Shown: positions 1 to 4,991 of the stretch, in pieces
Position numbering within the stretch: position 1 is the first letter of the stretch
Layout: the number at the start of each line of letters is the position of its first letter
From: Bacillota bacterium
GTDB taxonomy: Bacteria; Bacillota; Clostridia; Oscillospirales; Ruminococcaceae
Assembly (NCBI GenBank): GCA_023456995.1
Contig: JAEWNU010000078.1
Span: 1 to 10,524, forward strand
Direction: 5' to 3'
DNA: 10,524 bases
Position numbers and translations under genes: made by a program
Notes under the pieces: model-generated
The model's input: only the letters and a program-made list of their open reading frames with translations
Told to the model about the DNA's origin: nothing
Databases searched by the model: none

Positions 1-46
1 TTTCAATCCTTTACATAACTCGCCGTTTTCTATATACATTTTTTAT

Positions 47-502
47 TTATACACGCGCCTCGCACAAAGCCCTCGCCGCACGTACCGGATGTCCCACTTC
101 ACAGAGTCTACCATCCTTTTCAACCACAAAAAATGTCACATGGGTAAACTTGCTCCAGATTCGGGTTGTCACTGAATCACCCTCCTGTGGTATGCCGGTC
201 AGCAGATAAGAAACTTTGTTGTCTTTGACATAGTGTATTATCGCCTTCGCAACATCGTTGGCATATAACAATGCCATTTCTGCGCCATTTTCTTTAGAAA
301 CTGAGAAAAGATATTCCATAGATTCGGGGTCCTGAGCTGCCTCGGAACGCACAACATTGATGACTGAAAGCTCAGTGCCTGACAGGTTCGCCAGCGTTTT
401 ACCCGCGCGTATAATGCGGTCACACTGCCGCTGGTCGGTCACGCAGACCACCGTTTTTGCACGAGGGCCTGTAATGCGCTCCTGCACATCGATTATTGAC
501 AC
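47..502 (-). CDS. Universal-stress-protein-like (UspA fold) small protein
   Basis: This 151-residue soluble protein reads as a single UspA-type alpha/beta domain of the kind also found inside KdpD sensor kinases. A first beta strand (TVVCVTD, residues 17-23) is followed by a helix with RIIRAGKTLA, a second strand (LSVINVV, 45-51), a later helix (DVAKAIIHYVKDNK) and the strand VSYLLTGIP (about 97-105). The canonical ATP-loop pattern G-x2-G-x9-G(S/T) is not evident, so nucleotide binding cannot be claimed. An in-frame ATG lies 14 codons upstream, but I place the start at the GTG at 502 because AGGAGGT lies 7 bases before it; the longer reading would put that site inside the coding region. The gene is divergent from rex. 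The family assignment rests on the overall pattern and the precise role is unknown. No terminator is visible in the 46 bases left of its stop. Confidence 0.68.
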   Translation of the reverse strand: MSIIDVQERITGPRAKTVVCVTDQRQCDRIIRAGKTLANLSGTELSVINVVRSEAAQDPESMEYLFSVSKENGAEMALLYANDVAKAIIHYVKDNKVSYLLTGIPQEGDSVTTRIWSKFTHVTFFVVEKDGRLCEVGHPVRAARALCEARV

Positions 503-508
503 TGCCCC

Positions 509-515
509 ACCTCCT
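509..515 (-). promoter_or_regulatory. Ribosome-binding site of the Usp-like gene
   Basis: On the minus strand AGGAGGT precedes a GTG by 7 bases. This sets the GTG start rather than the upstream in-frame ATG at 544. A TATAAT hexamer lies a few bases upstream (519-524) without a convincing -35 partner, so I do not call a promoter. Confidence 0.7.
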
Positions 516-665
516 ATGATTATACTATAGCATATTTTTTTCATTAATTCTTTATTTTCTGTAAAGTTTAGCTTAAATAATTAATAATTTTACTTTCTTA
601 ATTTCAATTTGTGAAGCGCAATTTTCCTTATGGCATAACTTCTGTCATTTATGGATGTTAAATCC

Positions 666-694
666 TTGACTAGACGTCTTTGTTGGTATACAAT
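666..694 (+). promoter_or_regulatory. Sigma-A-type promoter of rex
   Basis: TTGACT (666-671), a 17-base spacer and TACAAT (689-694) match the housekeeping promoter consensus at 10 of 12 positions. Transcription would start near 701, giving a leader of about 37 bases before the TTG start of rex. The rest of the divergent gap (503-665) is A+T-rich. It holds an imperfect dyad at about 574-589 and a lone TTGTGAA at 609-615 that resembles half of a Rex operator, but no complete operator. Confidence 0.75.
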
Positions 695-723
695 CATTCT
701 ATATATTGCGGTAATCTTTTTCG

Positions 724-728
724 GGAGG
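724..728 (+). promoter_or_regulatory. Ribosome-binding site setting the rex TTG start
   Basis: GGAGG lies 9 bases before the TTG at 738. Another in-frame TTG at 732 is only 3 bases away, too close to be used. The site lies downstream of the predicted promoter, so the in-frame ATG at 651 would not be on the transcript. Confidence 0.75.
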
Positions 729-737
729 TGTTTGCCC

Positions 738-1388
738 TTGCCGCGAAGTCAATATGTTTCCAGTGCCGTTATAAGACGGCTACCTCGTTATTACCGTTTT
801 TTGGGAGAATTGCTTGATAAAGGTGTTTCTCGCATTTCCTCAAAAGAGCTTGCAGACTTGATGAGCCTTACCGCATCTCAGATCCGTCAGGATCTCAACT
901 GCTTTGGTGGTTTTGGACAACAGGGGTACGGGTATAACGTTGCGCTGCTTCATTCTGAGATACGCAAGATTCTGGGCCTTGACCAGAATTTTCAGGCCAT
1001 CCTGATAGGTGTTGGAAATCTGGGGCGCGCTTTTGCCACAAACATAGATTTTGACAGCGCCGGTTTTCACCTGTGCGGTCTGTTCGACAAGGACCCCGAG
1101 TTGATCGCTTCGGGCCGAAAGATCAGGGGTTTAGCTGTACACAGTGTGGATGAGCTTGAGCAGTTTTGCAAGGAAAACACAGTCGATATTGCAATACTCT
1201 GCGTGCCCAGTGATGCAGCTCAAAGCATGGCGGACCGTTTAATCGCCTGTGGCATCACCTCTTTCTGGAACTTTACGCATTTCGATATCAAGGTTGCCCA
1301 CCCTGAAGCAATTGTTGAAAATGCTCATCTAGTGGACGGTCTTATGGCGCTGTGCTATATGATTAATGACATGAAAAAAAGCGACTGA
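738..1388 (+). CDS. rex: Redox-sensing transcriptional repressor Rex
   Basis: Rex is a dimeric repressor that binds operator DNA when NADH is low and lets go when NADH binds. It controls fermentation, respiration and NAD-recycling genes in Gram-positive bacteria. The 216-residue product has an N-terminal winged helix (about residues 5-67; IRRLPRYYRFL, then SQIRQDL and FGGFGQQGYGYNV, family hallmarks). A Rossmann domain follows with the dinucleotide loop GVGNLG at 91-96 and FDKDPE at the end of the next strand, then the C-terminal swapped helix with VENAHLVDGLMALCYMI. Length matches the family. The start is TTG at 738: the ribosome-binding site and promoter both exclude the in-frame ATG at 651, whose extra 29 residues are hydrophobic and unlike Rex. 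The gene has its own promoter and terminator and converges with rsmA. Self-regulation is possible, but no full operator is visible. Confidence 0.96.
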   Translation: MPRSQYVSSAVIRRLPRYYRFLGELLDKGVSRISSKELADLMSLTASQIRQDLNCFGGFGQQGYGYNVALLHSEIRKILGLDQNFQAILIGVGNLGRAFATNIDFDSAGFHLCGLFDKDPELIASGRKIRGLAVHSVDELEQFCKENTVDIAILCVPSDAAQSMADRLIACGITSFWNFTHFDIKVAHPEAIVENAHLVDGLMALCYMINDMKKSD

Positions 1389-1400
1389 TCATTTTTCAGT
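1374..1400 (-). terminator. Possible weak terminator for leftward rsmA transcription
   Basis: Read on the minus strand, a 5-bp hairpin (ACTGA / TCAGT, 7-base loop, 1384-1400) is followed after three bases by seven Ts (1380-1374). It overlaps the last codons and stop of rex. The stem is short and A+T-rich, so termination would be weak on its own; the stronger stem at 1409-1437 lies just before it. Confidence 0.3.
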
Positions 1401-1408
1401 GCAAATGC

Positions 1409-1441
1409 AACAGGGAAGCCGAATTGGCTCCCCTGTTTTTT
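1409..1441 (+). terminator. Intrinsic terminator of rex
   Basis: The stem pairs 1409-1420 with 1426-1437: AACAGGG with CCCTGTT and AGCC with GGCT, with one A/C mismatch and a GAATT loop. The run of Ts continues to 1441. The T-run overlaps the rsmA stop codon (1440-1442), so the terminator fills the whole gap between the converging genes. On the minus strand the stem lacks an immediate T-run. Confidence 0.85.
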
Positions 1442-2303
1442 ACGGCGTTATTTGTGACAGTAGCGTATCTGAAAGTGCAGCCAGCTGGGGCAACGTCAGC
1501 CGTTCGGCCCGAATATTGGAATCGAGCGCACACTGCGCTAAACACTCAGTCACAGTCGCTTTTGGCAGATTTAACGCTGAACTGAGCGCATTACAAACCG
1601 TCTTGCGACGTTGAGAAAAGGCGCCGCGCACTACGGTGAACAAAAATGCCTCATCCTTGGGTTGTACCGGTGGTGTCTTTCTAATATCTAGGCGAATCAC
1701 AGCCGAATCAACGTTTGGTGCCGGCATAAATGAACCCGCCGAAACTGCAAAAAGCTGCTTAGGCTCACTGTAATAGGCGATGGCAGCTGAAATAGCGCCA
1801 CACTCGCGCATGCCAGGGGCAGCGCAAAGGCGTACTGCCGCCTCTTTCTGTACCATGACGGTAATGGATTCCACCGGTAGCCTCGCCTCTAAGAGCCTCA
1901 TAAGAATCGGTGTGGTGATGTAATAGGGCAGGTTGGCACACACGCTGACCGGCATGCTCCCAAAGTGTTCAGCAAGAATGTTTTCAAGATCTACCTCCAT
2001 TACATCGCCCATAATGATCTCAACATTATTAAACTCGGCCAGTGTCTCGGCTAAAATCGGTTTTAAGCGGTTATCTAGCTCGATGCAAACCACCTTGTCA
2101 GCACGCCGTGCCAGCTCAGCCGTCAGCACGCCCACCCCTGGACCTATTTCCAGCACACCACAACCCAAAGCCGCCCCGCCCTGCTCCGCCATACGGGGGC
2201 ACACAGAGGGGTTTATTAAAAAGTTTTGTCCCATGGCTTTAGAAAATGTAAAGCCGTAACGCTCAAGCAGGCTGCGCAGATAAGCCCTATCGGTCAGCGC
2301 CAA
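1440..2303 (-). CDS. rsmA: 16S rRNA (adenine-1518/1519-N6)-dimethyltransferase RsmA (KsgA)
   Basis: RsmA uses S-adenosylmethionine to dimethylate two adjacent adenines in the 3'-terminal helix of 16S rRNA, a late small-subunit maturation step. Its loss gives kasugamycin resistance. The 287-residue product shows the family signatures in order: KAMGQNFLIN (22-31), SAM motif I EIGPGVG (52-58), the acidic end of the next strand CIELDNRL (73-80), GDVMEVD (99-105), catalytic motif IV NLPYY (124-128), and SFMPAPNVDSAVIRL (191-205) leading into the C-terminal helical domain with AFSQRRKT. Length is normal. The start is TTG at 2303, with AGGAGG 7 bases before it. The gene has an extended -10 promoter upstream and is transcribed toward rex. 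Clostridial relatives often place it near rnmV, which is not seen here. Confidence 0.97.
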   Translation of the reverse strand: MALTDRAYLRSLLERYGFTFSKAMGQNFLINPSVCPRMAEQGGAALGCGVLEIGPGVGVLTAELARRADKVVCIELDNRLKPILAETLAEFNNVEIIMGDVMEVDLENILAEHFGSMPVSVCANLPYYITTPILMRLLEARLPVESITVMVQKEAAVRLCAAPGMRECGAISAAIAYYSEPKQLFAVSAGSFMPAPNVDSAVIRLDIRKTPPVQPKDEAFLFTVVRGAFSQRRKTVCNALSSALNLPKATVTECLAQCALDSNIRAERLTLPQLAALSDTLLSQITP

Positions 2304-2310
2304 GCCAAGC

Positions 2311-2316
2311 CCTCCT
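2311..2316 (-). promoter_or_regulatory. Ribosome-binding site setting the rsmA TTG start
   Basis: AGGAGG on the minus strand lies 7 bases before TTG at 2303. A second TTG two codons closer to the site has only a two-base gap and is unlikely to be used. Confidence 0.75.
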
Positions 2317-2341
2317 TTAATTTTTAAAAATTCTCTTTACT

Positions 2342-2350
2342 AGTATAACA
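2342..2350 (-). promoter_or_regulatory. Extended -10 promoter candidate for rsmA
   Basis: The minus strand reads TG-T-TATACT, an extended -10 element. The -35 position is poor (GGCAAT at 17 bases), which extended -10 promoters tolerate. Transcription would start near 2335, about 30 bases before the rsmA start codon. Confidence 0.5.
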
Positions 2351-2380
2351 TACAACAGTCGTGTATTGCCATATATCGAC

Positions 2381-2418
2381 TAAAAGTCATCTAAACGCTT
2401 GAAACTTGATGACTTTTA
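2381..2418. repeat. Perfect 11-bp inverted repeat in the rsmA/comEB divergent promoter region
   Basis: TAAAAGTCATC (2381-2391) and GATGACTTTTA (2408-2418) are exact reverse complements separated by 16 bases. The right arm lies inside the spacer between the -35 and -10 of the comEB promoter, and the left arm lies just upstream of that -35. On the other side the repeat begins about 30 bases upstream of the rsmA -10. It would not be in either mRNA, which favours a protein-binding operator over an RNA hairpin. It matches no consensus I know; I checked LexA, NrdR, PurR and Rex by eye. Confidence 0.7.
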
Positions 2419-2427
2419 TCTTATGAT
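2399..2427 (+). promoter_or_regulatory. Sigma-A-type promoter of comEB
   Basis: TTGAAA (2399-2404), a 17-base spacer and TATGAT (2422-2427) form a good housekeeping promoter. Transcription would begin near 2434, about 23 bases before the start codon. The spacer contains the right arm of the 11-bp inverted repeat, so a protein bound there would block RNA polymerase. Confidence 0.75.
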
Positions 2428-2456
2428 ATAAAAAACGTGCTTTGGAGGTTAAGCGC

Positions 2457-2948
2457 ATGACCAGACGCGATAAAATAAATTATTACCTAGACATAGCAGA
2501 GACGGTTGCTGAACGCGGTACCTGTCTGCGCCGGCTCTTTGGCGCGATTATTGTCAAAAACGATCAGATTATCTCCACCGGCTATGTTGGCGCACCACGA
2601 GGGCGCGAAAACTGCTCTGATTTAGGCTACTGCGCGCGTGAAAAGCTCAACGTACCGCGCGGTGAACGCTATGAATTGTGCCGTTCGGTACATGCTGAAG
2701 CCAACGCAATAATCCATGCTGCTCGTTCCGATATGCTCGACGCCACACTTTATCTTGTCGGCAAAGAGGCTGGAACGGATAAATATGTCGAAAACGCGAA
2801 TTCCTGCGCCATGTGCAAACGTATGATTATCAACGCTGGCATTGCGGCGGTGGTCATCCGGGACAGCAAGGAAGATTTCCGGGTAGTACGGGTGTATGAT
2901 CAGTGGGTGCTTGACGATGAAACCCTCGACTTAAAGCTTGGCTATTGA
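2457..2948 (+). CDS. comEB: dCMP deaminase (ComEB-type, zinc-dependent)
   Basis: The protein converts dCMP to dUMP, feeding thymidylate synthesis. The name comEB comes from the B. subtilis competence operon, although the enzyme is not itself needed for DNA uptake. The 163-residue product has the cytidine/deoxycytidylate deaminase fold: TCLRRLFGAIIVKND (22-36), GYVGAPRG (42-49), RSVHAEANAI (76-85) with zinc ligand His79 and catalytic Glu81, and SCAMCKRMIINAGI (116-129) with zinc ligands Cys117 and Cys120. Serine replaces the usual proline before the first of these cysteines (normally PCxxC). Cysteines in ENCSDLGYC (51-59) and ELC (73-75) are typical of this subgroup. The ATG at 2457 is chosen over the in-frame TTG at 2442 because GGAGG lies 8 bases before it and overlaps the TTG. 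The gene stands alone, with its own promoter and terminator. Confidence 0.95.
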   Translation: MTRRDKINYYLDIAETVAERGTCLRRLFGAIIVKNDQIISTGYVGAPRGRENCSDLGYCAREKLNVPRGERYELCRSVHAEANAIIHAARSDMLDATLYLVGKEAGTDKYVENANSCAMCKRMIINAGIAAVVIRDSKEDFRVVRVYDQWVLDDETLDLKLGY

Positions 2949-2953
2949 TTCTC

Positions 2954-2986
2954 AAATGCAGGTGCCTAAAGGGCATCTGCATTTTT
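2954..2986 (+). terminator. Intrinsic terminator of comEB
   Basis: A 13-bp stem pairs 2954-2966 with 2972-2984 (AAATGCAGGTGCC with GGCATCTGCATTT, one G-T wobble). It has a 5-base TAAAG loop and a T-run through 2986. It begins 6 bases after the comEB stop codon. Confidence 0.9.
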
Positions 2987-3020
2987 AATCGGGTAAGGTG
3001 GGCGGATTTTTTAGGTGTTG

Positions 3021-3051
3021 TTGTTAAAATGGTTCTATTTTATGGTATAAT
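3021..3051 (+). promoter_or_regulatory. Extended -10 promoter upstream of tepA
   Basis: A perfect TATAAT (3046-3051) is preceded by TGG, an extended -10 element. TTGTTA at 3021-3026 is a plausible -35, though at a long 19-base spacing. Transcription would begin near 3058, leaving about 180 untranslated bases before tepA. This would be the main promoter for the rightward gene cluster. Confidence 0.65.
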
Positions 3052-3081
3052 AACCGCAAAGCAACTATTATACTGAGATAT

Positions 3082-3235
3082 CTAACGGCTCGCCGCTATA
3101 ACGCGTTAGTTTATTCTAAAAAGGCATTATTTCTGTTTTTCGCAGCATGATTCAGCCGCTGCGTAACCCGCCATTGAATATCCTTATGCATTTACGGAAA
3201 AGATGAAGGCATCCACATTTTGATGGGAGGATGCC
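3082..3235 (+). promoter_or_regulatory. Structured 5' leader of tepA with three inverted repeats
   Basis: Together with the terminator and promoter this accounts for the 289-base gene-free stretch after comEB. Three perfect short inverted repeats follow one another: CTAACG/CGTTAG (3082-3087 and 3104-3109), CGCAGC/GCTGCG (3141-3146 and 3158-3163) and GGCATCC/GGATGCC (3208-3214 and 3229-3235). The right arm of the third overlaps the last two bases of the ribosome-binding site GGGAGG (3225-3230), whose other bases sit in the loop, so pairing could limit tepA translation. I recognise no known riboswitch or T-box. A 19-codon open frame from 3148 lacks a ribosome-binding site. Confidence 0.4.
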
Positions 3236-3237
3236 AA

Positions 3238-3984
3238 ATGCCAGATAAAGCACATTCCAAAAATCAGGCGCCCGCCGAAAATGAAAACGAACAGCGCCAG
3301 ATGGACGAAGCTCAGGATAAACAAGCCGAGCATATTGAGCAGACCGGCTCGATAACACCTATGAGTGGCAAGCACGCCATCCACTGTCTGACCATCATTG
3401 GGCAGATAGAGGGGCATTATGATGCCGCACCTCAAACTAAAACCACCAAGTATGAGCACGTTATTCCACAGCTTGTCGCAGTTGAGCAAGACCCGCGCAT
3501 CGAAGGTTTGCTCATCATCCTGAACACCGTGGGCGGAGACGTTGAAGCGGGCCTGGCGCTGGCCGAGCTCATTTCCGGCATGAAGAAACCTACTGTTTCA
3601 CTGGTGCTGGGCGGCGGCCATTCTATCGGCGTACCGCTGGCTTGCAGCGCCAAGCGCTCGTTTATTGTGCCCAGCGCCACCATGACCATCCATCCTGTGC
3701 GTATGAATGGCATGGTACTAGGTGTTCCGCAGACGCTTTTTTATTTTCAGCGTATGCAGGACCGTATCATTGATTTTGTTGTTAAAAATTCTCATATGTC
3801 CGAGGAGAGCTTTCGTAAATACCTGATGAATACTGGTGAGCTGGTCATGGATATGGGCACTGCCTTAGATGGCGATTCCGCCGTGGCAGAGGGCCTGATT
3901 GACGAGCTTGGCGGCTTGAGCGATGCAATTGAATGCCTGTATACCCTCATTGAAGAGCAGCAGGATTCTCCACCGGAAAAATAG
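3238..3984 (+). CDS. tepA: ClpP-family serine peptidase, TepA-like (translocation-enhancing protein)
   Basis: This is a 248-residue ClpP/crotonase-fold peptidase of the TepA branch. TepA in B. subtilis was named for an effect on protein export and is encoded near spoIIIE; its true substrates are unclear. Residues 1-45 are a charged, Glu/Gln-rich extension with no signal peptide. The ClpP core follows: LLIILNTVGGDVEAGLALAE (91-110, the substrate-groove strand and GG motif), GGGHSIGVPLACSA with probable nucleophile Ser129, TIHPVR with His152, and GELVMDMGTAL with probable Asp205. The spacings (23 and 53 residues) are close to those of ClpP. GLIDELGG (219-226) closes the fold. The start is ATG at 3238, with GGGAGG 7 bases before it; a TTG at 3220 and an ATG at 3223 lie upstream of or touch that site. 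It heads the rightward cluster, and the location supports TepA over housekeeping ClpP. Confidence 0.88.
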   Translation: MPDKAHSKNQAPAENENEQRQMDEAQDKQAEHIEQTGSITPMSGKHAIHCLTIIGQIEGHYDAAPQTKTTKYEHVIPQLVAVEQDPRIEGLLIILNTVGGDVEAGLALAELISGMKKPTVSLVLGGGHSIGVPLACSAKRSFIVPSATMTIHPVRMNGMVLGVPQTLFYFQRMQDRIIDFVVKNSHMSEESFRKYLMNTGELVMDMGTALDGDSAVAEGLIDELGGLSDAIECLYTLIEEQQDSPPEK

Positions 3985-4067
3985 CCGGTAAATATTCCCC
4001 GCTCGACGGATTATGACTGCAACAACCCTCCTTTTTCCCTACACTTTATTTGTGACATTAAATTTAT

Positions 4068-4073
4068 CGGAGG
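4068..4073 (+). promoter_or_regulatory. Ribosome-binding site setting the uppP TTG start
   Basis: CGGAGG lies 8 bases before TTG at 4082. The in-frame ATG at 4088 is 14 bases away and the ATG at 4013 lies upstream of the site. The 97-base gap after tepA has no terminator and no convincing promoter, so uppP is probably transcribed from tepA. Confidence 0.65.
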
Positions 4074-4081
4074 CGTTCATT

Positions 4082-4960
4082 TTGACAATGACAGAAGCGA
4101 TTATCCAGGGGATTATTCAGGGCTTGACCGAGTTCCTGCCCGTTTCCAGTTCGGGACATCTTGCATTGTACCAGTATTTCACCGGTCAGAGCGGAGAAAG
4201 CGGGGCGCTTTTTTCGCTCGTGCTACATTTCGGCACCCTTGTTGCGGTGTTTGTGGCTTTTTGGGGGACCATAAAGGAACTGATTGTGGAGTTCTTCAGC
4301 ATGGTCGGTGATCTTTTCCATCGTAAGCTGTCTTTTAAGAAGGTAAACCCGCAGCGCAAGATGATCTATCTTCTGGTGGTATCGCTGCTGCCGCTATTTA
4401 TCACGTTGTTGCTTAAAGACCTTTTGCGCGGTGTTGCTGAGGATAACAATATTCTTGTCGAAGGTGTTTGCTTTCTAGTAACGTCCGCCATGCTTTTAAT
4501 GGCCGATAACTGCACCGGTCGCACAACTGCCCGTGGCATGAGCTACCGTGCTGCAACCGCCATTGGCTTTGTTCAAGCCTTTGCTCCGCTGCCCGGTATC
4601 TCTCGCTCCGGCTCTACTCTTTCTGCCGGCATGATGCTTGGGCTTGAACGTAGCTTTGCCGTTAATTTTTCTTTTATTATGGGCATACCGGCCGTCTGTG
4701 CGGCGCTGCTGCTCGACGCAAAGGAAATCACCAGCGGGGGGCTGAATCTCCCCGCTTCGGTGATTATAATCGGCCTGCTTTTTTCTGCTGTGTTCGGCCT
4801 ATTGGCCATCGGCATGGTACGCTGGCTGGTTGCCTCGCACAAGCTGCGTTGGTTTGGGTATTATACGCTCGTGCTGGGCATCTTTGTACTTGGTGCTGGA
4901 ATTTATGATGCTATTTCAAACCACGCCCTGCAAAACGCCATGATTGCCCTGCTAAAATGA
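4082..4960 (+). CDS. uppP: Undecaprenyl-diphosphate phosphatase UppP (BacA)
   Basis: UppP is an integral membrane enzyme that removes a phosphate from undecaprenyl diphosphate. It regenerates the lipid carrier for peptidoglycan and other wall polymers, and raised levels give bacitracin resistance. The 292-residue protein is strongly hydrophobic with about eight membrane segments. It carries both family signatures: [14 protein letters not shown] (13-26), with the catalytic-region Glu17 and His26, and PGISRSGST (171-179), with Arg175. The loop around residues 75-95 ([14 protein letters not shown]) is basic and probably cytoplasmic. The TTG at 4082 is chosen from its ribosome-binding site; the in-frame ATG at 4013 would add 23 residues and bury that site. 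ftsK begins 31 bases after the stop with no terminator between, so the two are probably cotranscribed. Confidence 0.97.
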   Translation: MTMTEAIIQGIIQGLTEFLPVSSSGHLALYQYFTGQSGESGALFSLVLHFGTLVAVFVAFWGTIKELIVEFFSMVGDLFHRKLSFKKVNPQRKMIYLLVVSLLPLFITLLLKDLLRGVAEDNNILVEGVCFLVTSAMLLMADNCTGRTTARGMSYRAATAIGFVQAFAPLPGISRSGSTLSAGMMLGLERSFAVNFSFIMGIPAVCAALLLDAKEITSGGLNLPASVIIIGLLFSAVFGLLAIGMVRWLVASHKLRWFGYYTLVLGIFVLGAGIYDAISNHALQNAMIALLK

Positions 4961-4976
4961 TTTTAAAATAAAATTC

Positions 4977-4983
4977 AAGGAGG
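4977..4983 (+). promoter_or_regulatory. Ribosome-binding site setting the ftsK TTG start
   Basis: AAGGAGG lies 8 bases before the TTG at 4992, an almost ideal arrangement. The predicted protein begins with a basic stretch typical of cytoplasmic FtsK/SpoIIIE N termini. Confidence 0.8.
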
Positions 4984-4991
4984 TTGCCGCC

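Noticed and set aside
1..39. A leftward open frame starting ATG at 39 (MYIENGELCKGLK) running off the window edge just after the Usp-like gene.
   Set aside because: Only 13 codons are visible, no ribosome-binding site precedes the ATG, and the peptide is not recognisable.
519..565. TATAAT and TTTACA on the minus strand as a promoter for the Usp-like gene.
   Set aside because: No pair of hexamers has a usable 16-19 base spacing, and the TATAAT is so close to the ribosome-binding site that the transcript would begin within it.
3021..3030. TTGTTAAAAT near the tepA -35, resembling half of a clostridial Rex operator.
   Set aside because: No matching TTAACAA half follows at the required spacing; the match is expected by chance in A+T-rich DNA.
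3148..3207. A 19-codon open frame in the tepA leader that could be a leader peptide.
   Set aside because: It has no ribosome-binding site, and its codons show no regulatory pattern such as a run of one amino acid.
3970..3991. Hairpin ACCGG/CCGGT at the end of tepA considered as a terminator.
   Set aside because: The stem is only 5 bp and no T-run follows, so it should not stop transcription into uppP.
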